NCBI GenBank assembly: GCA_014529385.2
Contig: CM043964.1
Location: forward strand, 133,334,420-133,398,419
Length of the DNA stretch: 64,000 nt
DNA from: Adiantum capillus-veneris
Lineage: Eukaryota; Streptophyta; Polypodiopsida; Polypodiales; Pteridaceae
Direction: 5' to 3'
Position 1 is the stretch's first letter. Each line of letters opens with the position of its first letter. The translations under genes and the position numbers were made by a program. The notes beneath the pieces are model-generated. The model saw only the letters and a list, made by a program, of their open reading frames with translations. It had not been told where the DNA came from and searched no databases. Shown here piece after piece: positions 56,937 through 64,000 of the stretch.

Positions 56937-58076
56937 ACCGCATCTGCTTTTCCAATAGCTGCTTCTGTGACAAGAAGTAGCGTAAACTCTGATGGTCTGT
57001 AAAGACAGTAAAATCCGCTCCGAGTAGGTAATGTCGCCACTGAGTAAGAGCGTGGATAACTGCCAAAACCTCTTTCTCTTAAATTTGTGATGTCAATTCC
57101 GGCCTTGAGAACAATCGGCTCTTGTAGGCAATGACATGGCCTTCTTGCATTAAGACCGCACCCAGACTACAACCACAAGCATCACAATATACTTCAAATG
57201 ACTTCTGCAAGTCCGGCAAAGTCAAAACTGGTCCTGTAGTCAATTTCTCTTTCAATGTCTGAAAGGCAGTCACCTCTGTGGGTCCCCACGAGAAAGGGAC
57301 TCCTTTCTGCGTCAACATGTGCAAAGGGGAAGCAACCTTTGCAAACTTTTTAATGAACTGTTTGTAGTACAAACATAAGCCCAAGAAGCTTCTAACTTCA
57401 TGGACATTCTTCAAATCGGGCCAATCACGGATAGGGTCTCTATCTTGGCCGGGTCCATCTGCACTCTGGCTGCTTAGACAATGTGTCTCAAAAAGTCTAT
57501 CTCGGGTAGGAAAAATTTACTTTTCTTTGCATTAATCACCAACTTGTGATCTCATAATGCCTGAAAGACCTGTAGCAGATGATCTTTGTGTTCTGCCTCA
57601 TCCTTGGTGAAAACAATGATGTCGTCAAACAAAGTGCCAACAAATAGTCTGTACTCTCGAAAAATCTTGTCCATCATCCGGTTAAATGTTGCAGGAGCAT
57701 TGGTTAGGCCAAAAGGTATCACCAAAAACTCAAATAACCCAAAAGTCGTGCAAAAATCTGTCTTGTAGACATCTCCTGGTGCGATTCGGATCTGATGATA
57801 TCCGCTTTGCAAATCGATCTTGCTAAAGCACGAGGATCCCTGTAGTCGGTCAAGAATATCATCGATTCTAGGAATCAGAAATCTGTTCTTGATGGTGATT
57901 TTGTTGAGAGCTCTATAATCGATGCACATTCTCCAAGATCCGTCTTTCTTCAAAACCAACAACATTGGAGAGCAATACGGTGAAGTACTAGGTTGGATAA
58001 GACCCTTTTCCAAGAGGTCTTTCACTTGGTTCATAATTCCTTCGTTCTGGGCTCGACTCACACTATAAGGTGGCAT
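56937..58076 (-). pseudogene. RT and RNase H of the fifth chromovirus
   Basis: RT 58076-57552: [34 protein letters not shown], and LFDDIIVF in which the usual second Phe is Leu (about 57630). Frame break near 57545, then 57414-57079 with CGCSLGAVLMQ of RNase H and a last piece to 56937. Stops include TAA at about 57078. Confidence 0.82.
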
Positions 58077-58133
58077 GGCGTGCTTCCAAGTATCAGATCA
58101 ATGGTATGATCCTCAGGACGAGCGGGTGGTAAC

Positions 58134-58348
58134 TGTTAGGTTTTTCAAGCTCAATACTAGCCATAGAAAATAACTCCTAAAAGCATGCTAGTTCACTTCC
58201 AGTTTACATGGTCTTTTGTAGCTTTATTTTGACAATTAATCAAAAGAATTGCGTGTTCTGTGTTTTTCAAGAAGAGTCGATCTCTCTCTTTCTCTCTCGC
58301 TCTCTTTGCTATAGCACACCATGGCTCCATAGCTCATAGCACCCAACA
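58134..58348 (+). repeat. 5' LTR of the gag-only element
   Basis: 215 bases ending CATAGCACCCAACA, with a CT-rich run just before the end. No clear TATA box. Confidence 0.95.
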
Positions 58349-58350
58349 AC

Positions 58351-58362
58351 TGGTATCAAAGC
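58351..58362 (+). other. Primer-binding site of the gag-only element
   Basis: TGGTATCAAAGC two bases after the LTR. It matches the initiator tRNA-Met type site with one change (A for G at the ninth base). Confidence 0.88.
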
Positions 58363-58907
58363 CTAACGGGCCTCGGCTCTCGACTCAACTTCGCGAGTAC
58401 AGCCGCTTACACAGAGAAAAAAGGCACAATCGACCTGCTTGGAATCACGTAGAGTATGCATCAATAGTTTCGCCCTAGCTCTGTGGTGAACTTTTGATAC
58501 ATAAGCGAGCCCTGGTTTGGTGGTTTTAGCCTGCTGCAAAGCAAATCCATGATCTCTTCCGCGTCGTCTGCAGCAGAAGAAATTTGCTGTGTATTTTTTT
58601 TGCATTAACTTTCACACACAAGGCCTGTCCGCCCATTATTTCTTGGCCACCCTCTATGAAAGAGGTTCTTCACACCCTGTCATTTGTACTCGGTGCTCGT
58701 AAGTGACTTCGAAGGTTTATGCTCAAGCTGAAGCCGTTGCAAATGGGCTATTGAATGAAGATCAATTGCTGCCGGTTCTTCTTGGTTATTTTATGCTACG
58801 GATCCATTGACATGTTAAAAGGTAATTCGAAATTCCATTAACAAAGATTGACGATCATTCTTCGTAAGCATAACAAACACGACCAAGCTATCCTTTGCAT
58901 ATTGTAT

Positions 58908-59807
58908 ATGGCATCAACAGTCGACAAGTTCAATGGATCCGGCTTCCACACTTGGCAGATCAAAGTTAAAGGCTATTTGATGCGGAAAAACTTATGGAAC
59001 GTGGACAAGCCTCTCGCAGCCGACGAATCTGGCACATCCGCTGCACTTACAAGGGCATTATCTACTAAGCTACAAAGGAAAGACAAACAAGCTTTTGGTA
59101 TCATTTTAACCTCCTTAGAAGACGATTTTATTCATTATTTGGACGATGTTGCTTCTTCAAGTGCTGCTTGGATAGAGTTAGAGAAGCTTTTTGGTGCCAA
59201 AGCTAAGTATTCAAAAATGAGTTTAAAAATGGAATTATATTCCATCCGCATGCGTGAAAATGAAAACATTGCAGGTTTAGCTAATAGACTGAAGAGTATT
59301 AAGACTCAACTTGTTTATGTCGAAGCTCCAATACCAGAAGAAGATCTCATAGCCATTTTGTTAAAAAGTTTGACTGACAAATTTCATCAGATTGTTACTG
59401 TTTTAAAAGACAAAGATCCGCTGCCCTCCTTGGATAGTATCATCAATTCATTGCAGGAAGAAGAACGCAAGGTACCTAGTACCAATTCTACTATTTTTCC
59501 CAGTGCATATACAGTCTCGAATGCCGTATCCCCCACCACTTCTTCGGATACTTCCAGTGCATATGCAGTCACTAAATGTGCTGCTACAACAGCTTCATCT
59601 CGACCATTCAATGGAACCAGATCTTGTGCCATTTGTGGGCTCAATAATCATCAAACGAAAGACTGTTTTAAGAAGAATCCTTGTGTTCACTATGGTAAAA
59701 CAAATCATCTGTCAAATAGATGCTTTCAAAAGGGTAAAAATCAAATTCATGTGATTGAGGGAGACACTGAATCTCCAATATATTCTGTTGATGAGGAAGC
59801 TTTTTAG
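58908..59807 (+). CDS. Copia-type Gag (gag-only element)
   Basis: A 299-codon intact frame. The ATG at 58908 (MASTVDKFNGSGFHTWQ) is preferred over the upstream in-frame ATG at 58848, because family members start just before the FxGxxFxxW motif. Residues about 5-190 form the UBN2-type Gag core (YLMRKNLWNV, AWIELEKLFGAK, LYSIRMRENENI, LLKSLTDKFHQIV). A first zinc knuckle CAICGLNNHQTKDC is complete. The second, CVHYGKTNHLSNRC, has Tyr for its second Cys, a single base change. The frame stops soon after, with no protease. It would form particles and bind element RNA. The open frame alongside 2% LTR divergence suggests retained or recently lost use. Confidence 0.9.
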   Translation: MASTVDKFNGSGFHTWQIKVKGYLMRKNLWNVDKPLAADESGTSAALTRALSTKLQRKDKQAFGIILTSLEDDFIHYLDDVASSSAAWIELEKLFGAKAKYSKMSLKMELYSIRMRENENIAGLANRLKSIKTQLVYVEAPIPEEDLIAILLKSLTDKFHQIVTVLKDKDPLPSLDSIINSLQEEERKVPSTNSTIFPSAYTVSNAVSPTTSSDTSSAYAVTKCAATTASSRPFNGTRSCAICGLNNHQTKDCFKKNPCVHYGKTNHLSNRCFQKGKNQIHVIEGDTESPIYSVDEEAF

Positions 59808-60160
59808 ATCAACTCTTTTCATGTTGTTTAGTCAAAATAAATTGTACGGGCTCTAGACACTGCCACACGTGAGTGGTTAGACCTCCCAAATTCTCAATTT
59901 TGTTCTCAAGTCTTGTTTTGTTACCACTTCTCATGAGGTTACTGGGTACACCTTAAACCCAAGGTTTGGCAGTGAACCAAAAACTTTATTTTTGGTAGCT
60001 AATTTTTTGACCTACACCCTATCTGTTTAAGGGGGGGTTTATCATAGCACCAGGTTATGGATACATCAGAAATCCTTGGTTGTGAGAGAACCTAAAACTC
60101 ACGGTTGACGACTACACCAAAAACTCGAGGTATTATGAGAGGGTCTGTCTAGTTCGGGCT
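59808..60160 (+). other. Non-coding 3' internal region of the gag-only element
   Basis: About 350 bases without a frame between the Gag stop and the purine tract, where pol is missing. No Pol remnant seen. Confidence 0.7.
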
Positions 60161-60172
60161 TGAGGGGGGGAT

Positions 60173-60387
60173 TGTTAGGTTTTTCAAGCCCAATACTAGC
60201 CATAGAAAATAACTCCTAAAAGCATGCTAGTTCACTTCTAGTTTGCATGGTCTTTTGTAGCTTTATTTTGACAATCAATCAAAAGAATTGCGTGTTCTGT
60301 GTTTTTCAAGAAGAGTCGATCTCTCTCTTTCTCTCTCGCTCTCTCTGCTATAGCACACCATGGCTCCATAGCTCATAGCACCCAACA
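60173..60387 (+). repeat. 3' LTR of the gag-only element
   Basis: 215 bases, directly followed by GTAAC. Differs from the 5' LTR at five positions, each C/T or A/G. Confidence 0.95.
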
Positions 60388-60930
60388 GTAACTCGCCCGG
60401 CAAGCCCGTTGAAAAGCAATCGGCATGAGTGTGGAGAAAATCTTGGTGTTCTTTATCAAGTTCCGACAAATTTTTCCTATGATCATCATTCAACTCTTTC
60501 AAAAAGATCGAGTAAACAAACAAATTGGATTTTATTCATTTTGAAACCGCCGAAGCCGATACATTAGGAACAGACTCGCCCTTAAGTTTCATATCAAGTA
60601 CAATGGTTCTGCCCTTTTCCGTAGTCAAAGTCGCTTTTCTCGCCCGATAATCGACCACGGCGTTGTTCTTATGGTACCAGGGAATTCCCAAGAGGACATC
60701 ACAACATTCAAAGGGAATTATGTAGAAGTCCTCATGCCCCAAATACCCCTGACAATGCAACCAAAGTTTGCCATTGACAGGTGTAATGGCTACGTCCCTG
60801 CGGGTGCCGCTAGAACTGCCTCTGCTAGTGGTCCCATCCGATCGGGTGTGATCTCGAGCCGCGTCGCCATTTCAGGTGAAATGAAGTTGGCCTTGGCTCC
60901 TCCATCAAAGAAAATCAATGCTTCTTAGTG
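60388..60930 (-). pseudogene. Protease segment of the fifth chromovirus
   Basis: Minus strand: FFDGGAKANFIS (active-site region) near 60910 in one frame; LLGIPWYHKNNAVVDYR near 60665 in another. A TGA-type break and indels separate them. Between 60388 and 60530 the sequence leads into the RT lost to the insertion. Confidence 0.7.
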
Positions 60931-61097
60931 TTTCACTTTGCCCCAATCTCGGTAAAGTTCTGTACTCTCATCAATCATGCTTGAGTCAGTACCCATGCAA
61001 TCTTGAACCAGTCTTACTTTTATCTTGCCTTTTCGTCCATGTTCCTCAACTGCTCTCGAACCCTTAGGCCTGTCTTCATCCTTGTCATTCTGATCAT

Positions 61098-62278
61098 TCA
61101 GTGCCTTTTTAAGGCACTTTTCGGAGATATGCCCAATTTCCCCGCATCCAAAACACTTCCTCTCTTTGATGTAAAGAGCTCTCTCTCGAGGAGTGAGTTT
61201 GGGTCGTGCATCTTTTTCTTTCTACTTTCATTGTTTGAAGTCTGTTCTATTCGTTGCGTCATGATTTCATATGTGGGGTAGGTCAAACTGCTTGAATGAA
61301 TGGCAAATCCCCATTTCGCATGACTCATCAGTTCCTAAATGGAATCTGACTTCTGCTCTAAGCAATGATCTCGGATCTCTGTAGGAAGACCCAAGGTAAA
61401 CCGCTCAATCTGTTCTTTGAACGAGATCTTCTTAAATGAAGAGGCGGGTAGAAAAGAGCTCCAAAATCTCTCGCAATAAGCATCCAATGTATCCTTCTTG
61501 GTCATTCGAAGATGGTTCCAAGCAGTTCGTATGTCGCGTTCGTACTCCCGAGTCAACCAAGAAGAAATAAAAAGCCTTTTAAATTTCAGCCATTTAACTG
61601 GCGCTGTCTTATTTAATAGAAGCATGGACCACCAAGTTCGAGCATTTCCCTTGAAGTAAGCAGTAGCCCTCTAAATCTTTGAGTGCTCTGGGTAACGCCC
61701 TCCAAAGAAAGCTATGTCAAACTGTTGTATGAAAGCCAGGGCCTTTGAAGCATCGCGATATCCAGAAAACGTTTCAAATTTAATTGACTGTCCACCTTCT
61801 TTAAACTCTCGGACTTTCTTGCCTTTATCCTCCAGAAAGTCATACTGGTTGGCTTTATAGAAATTCTTCTTCTTTGCATAGAATCTGTGATCATCAGAGT
61901 CCAAACTGTCTGTAGACGAGTCCTCTATAAAACTGTCAAAAACTGGGCTAGATTTAGACTTCTTTGCCTTTTTCTTGCCCTTTTTGAAGCTTGGCTTTTT
62001 GCTTCGCTTTTTCCCTTTTCTGTCTACTTCGCTTGAGTGAGAAGAGCTAGAAGAACTGCCAGAAGAAGAAGAAGAAGAACTAGGTACTCCTTCAAATTGA
62101 ACATGCTTCTTCTGCTTTCTCGTCGAGGCAAATGTAGATTGACGACCCAAATAACCCGGGAAGTCAATGCCTTTCTTGTGCTTTGTGTCCTGCTTTTGCT
62201 TTTGTACTGCGTATCAAAAAGCTGAGAAATCCGTGTATCAACCACCTCCTCTAATTCCTGCTTTGTAAACATCCTTGG
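61098..62278 (-). pseudogene. Gag of the fifth chromovirus
   Basis: From the truncated N-terminus (FTKQELEEVVDTRISQLFD) through a Ser run with KKRSKK-type basic text (about 61960-62090), FYKANQYDFLEDKGKK, the core (FKGNARTWW, FKRLFISSWLTREYERD, IERFTLGLPTEIR) and a CCHC knuckle CFGCGEIGHISEKC at about 61130. A stop near 61673 lies just before the core (CGA changed to TGA or TAG), another near 61334. Same architecture as the copy at 51.6-53.3 kb. Confidence 0.8.
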
Positions 62279-62913
62279 TGTAATAGACTTGGACACTCCA
62301 AGTCAAGAATCAATCACCACAGCACCAAATAACCACTTCAAAACAATTTACAGATCACAATAGATTTGCACTAGCCCGGCGGAGTTCCGTGCCCAGAGAT
62401 ATTGGCCCCAAAGACTGGCGCCCCTTTCGGTATTTCTTTATGTATTAAATCAATGTCAAAGTACAAGAGAGCGGTTAGGATTTCACTCTCAAAATCTACG
62501 TCCAGATGCTCTTCAGAGTGAGCCCCTCACCGCTTATGTAAAGATTACAAGGGATGCCCAAAAGCAGAGCCCCAAAAGCTTCCAAAAAAAATAAAGCATG
62601 TTTTGTCTCAAGCCCTCTTGGGTATTCCATTTAAATAAAGCAAGTATCCTTCTCTCACTCTCACATCATATCATGCGTGGAGAAAAGCAACAAGGAGGCG
62701 TCGCTCAAACTGCTTTTCAGCTCCGCAATTTTTGAAAATCCGTACTGCTTGCCACGTGGCATTTCAGCCACCTGCTTTAGGGTTTTCAGCCACATTAGGG
62801 TTTCAGTCAGTAGTTAGGATTAGGGTTTCTAGAAATTAGGGTTTGTAGGAATTAGGGTTTTTGGCAGAAATTAGGGTTTCTTCTCTCGGTAGCTACGTCA
62901 TCACTTTGTGACA
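62279..62913 (-). repeat. LTR of a sixth chromovirus (its 3' LTR)
   Basis: 635 bases, TGTAATAGACTTGG to TTTGTGACA on the plus strand, a diverged and longer version of the 544-base LTR. No primer site adjoins it on the left, so it is not the LTR of the gag on that side. On the right it joins 3' internal sequence like that at 47970-48574, so it is the 3' LTR of the element that runs off the window. Confidence 0.88.
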
Positions 62914-63545
62914 TACCCCTCTCTTGAAAGCATTGTAATCGCCCGCGATTACGCCTACAAAACCGACAGAAGCCATAAACCGTCTTAGCAGACACTGACT
63001 GTTAGTACCTAGATACTAGGAACACACATCTAGCACATGTACCAATCGACAGTCACGTCACTAGACATCATAGGACATCACGTGACATTCAACATTCATT
63101 CGGATCTTAGAGCATGATTTATCGGCAATGTAGCTAGCAATCGCATCTAGATCCAATCGGGACCTCATCGATGTCCAATTGACTAACCCCTGTTGCAACC
63201 ATGTCTATTCGAGATCAATCAGACCAAAATATTGCAGTCATTTCGTCTATCGATTCTTGCACTTAAAAGAAGTCAAGAACAAATCAGTATCATAATCAGG
63301 AATTACATTTCATAAAGTCATACAACAGAATACTGTCAACTGTCAGTATCCCTGAAGCTCAAAGAGACATCAGTGACTTTAGTATCAAAATCGAGGCATC
63401 TGTTGACAAAGGAGCGGAGTAACTCCCCTCTTGTGCATCCCACTGTACTAGATCTCCGGCCAAGCTGAATTTCTGGGTTCCATTTGGAGTAGACTATGCT
63501 AAACCAAAGCACTGAGGTAAAGTTTCACAATCTGAGGAGTATCTG
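62914..63545 (-). other. 3' non-coding region of the sixth chromovirus
   Basis: Close match to 47970-48574, including the GACATCA repeats and CCCTGAAGCTCAAAGAGACATC. No gene. Confidence 0.7.
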
Positions 63546-63852
63546 CTAGGTCCTCCTCCTCCATCCACTTCGCATCCAATGCAGGATAGTTCTTGAACTT
63601 AACCAAGAACCGCCTTTGGACTTTACCTTTATTCTTCGTATCCTTATGTGCCAAAATCTATTCAGGAACAAGGATCTCCTCATTTTCTTCCACTTCGGGT
63701 TGCTCATCAGGCTCCCCATCATCAGGCACATCACCTTCAAAAGGTTTCAAGAGACTCACATGATATGCATTATGGATCCTCCAAGTATCAAGCAGTTTCA
63801 GTTGAAAGGAGACATCGTTTATCTTTTCGGAAAAATCTGGAAAGGTCCACAC
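63546..63852 (-). pseudogene. Pol C-terminus with chromodomain (sixth chromovirus)
   Basis: WRIHNAYHVSLLKPFEGD and an acidic linker in one frame, then RRRFLVKF-like and DAKWMEEEDL text after a TAG near 63659. The remainder of pol lies beyond the window end; the linker up to 64000 is out of frame but recognisable. Confidence 0.7.
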
Positions 63853-64000
63853 TATCTCATGCTAAGCTTGCAAAGAAGCCGCTCCTTTCCCTTTTTTTTT
63901 TTCTTTCTCAGGCGTGCCTTCCCATAATGTAAGAGCACCCAATCATTCTCCTTCAATTTCAAATCGCGACAATGGCGATCTGCTGCCTTTTTTTTGTCTT

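Larger units (their letters stand above)
58134..60387 (+). mobile_element. Complete gag-only LTR retrotransposon (TR-GAG type)
   Basis: A 2,254-base element with two 215-base LTRs (58134-58348 and 60173-60387, TGTTAGG to CCCAACA), a 5-base duplication GTAAC (58129-58133 and 60388-60392), a primer site TGGTATCAAAGC at 58351 and a purine tract at 60161-60172. The only coding region is a Copia-type Gag. The LTRs differ at five sites, all transitions (about 2.3%). It sits in the fifth chromovirus copy, on the opposite strand. Movement would need enzymes from an autonomous Copia partner. Confidence 0.96.
56921..62278 (-). mobile_element. Fifth chromovirus copy, interrupted and truncated
   Basis: Minus-strand relative of the third chromovirus. 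It begins abruptly at 56921 inside RNase H (integrase and chromodomain lost), is interrupted by the gag-only LTR element at 58134-60387, and ends abruptly at 62278 inside the N-terminal part of gag, where another element's LTR starts. No own LTR or primer site remains. Contains RNase H and RT (56937-58076), a protease segment (about 60536-60930) and gag (61098-62278). Confidence 0.85.
62279..64000 (-). mobile_element. Sixth chromovirus, 3' part only
   Basis: Its 3' LTR abuts the broken gag of the fifth copy at 62278, so it probably inserted there. If so, CTTGG (62274-62278) should be repeated beyond the window. Confidence 0.75.

Overview
The window is nuclear DNA of a land plant. GT-AG introns, TTTAGGG-like telomere motifs inside long terminal repeats, a decayed pentatricopeptide-repeat (PPR) gene, chromodomain Ty3 elements and very long (GA)n tracts fit a large, repeat-rich, seed-free plant genome such as a fern or lycophyte; the exact lineage is inference. 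Nearly every coding sequence is damaged, and most premature stops are TAG, TGA or TAA where CAG, CGA or CAA is the likely ancestor. That is the pattern expected from C-to-T decay of methylated DNA.

Positions 1-20.3 kb: a possible terminal exon (34-360); a degenerate coding strip of about 3.5 kb for a coiled-coil protein (2967-6512) that ends at a purine tract and an LTR-like sequence and has no visible pol; a PPR pseudogene (10.5-11.6 kb); decayed minus-strand ORFs with a repeated module (11.8-16.3 kb); a LINE C-terminal fragment (16.7-17.3 kb); and the downstream exons of a minus-strand host gene.

Positions 20.3-34.8 kb: a three-layer nest. A SAM-domain host gene (minus strand, 35658 down to 18016) has an exon split by a complete Ty3 chromovirus (20335-34769, duplication AACAT). 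One LTR of that element is split by a full-length LINE (20577-27551, duplication AACCATAGCATAAG, A-rich tail).

Positions 35-47.3 kb: a minisatellite, a damaged second chromovirus (36073-41170), then three decayed genes: a five-exon gene with a RING-like cysteine/histidine cluster (41474-44166), an FCP1/NIF-like phosphatase relative (44512-45360) and a minus-strand transposase-like gene (55760-55550 plus 47267-46636). Two arrays built on the palindrome CATACCGGTATG lie in an intron of the first gene and between the second and third.

Positions 47.3-55.5 kb: an aberrant chromovirus insertion inside the transposase-like gene. It has an inverted LTR at one end, so both outer ends are the same (U3) LTR terminus, and four head-to-tail LTR units at the other. 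It is flanked by GGATG, and removing it rejoins the host reading frame.

Positions 55.5-64 kb: LTR debris, a fifth chromovirus (56921-62278) interrupted by a complete 2.25-kb gag-only LTR element (58134-60387, duplication GTAAC) and cut at its gag by the LTR of a further chromovirus running off the window (62279-64000).
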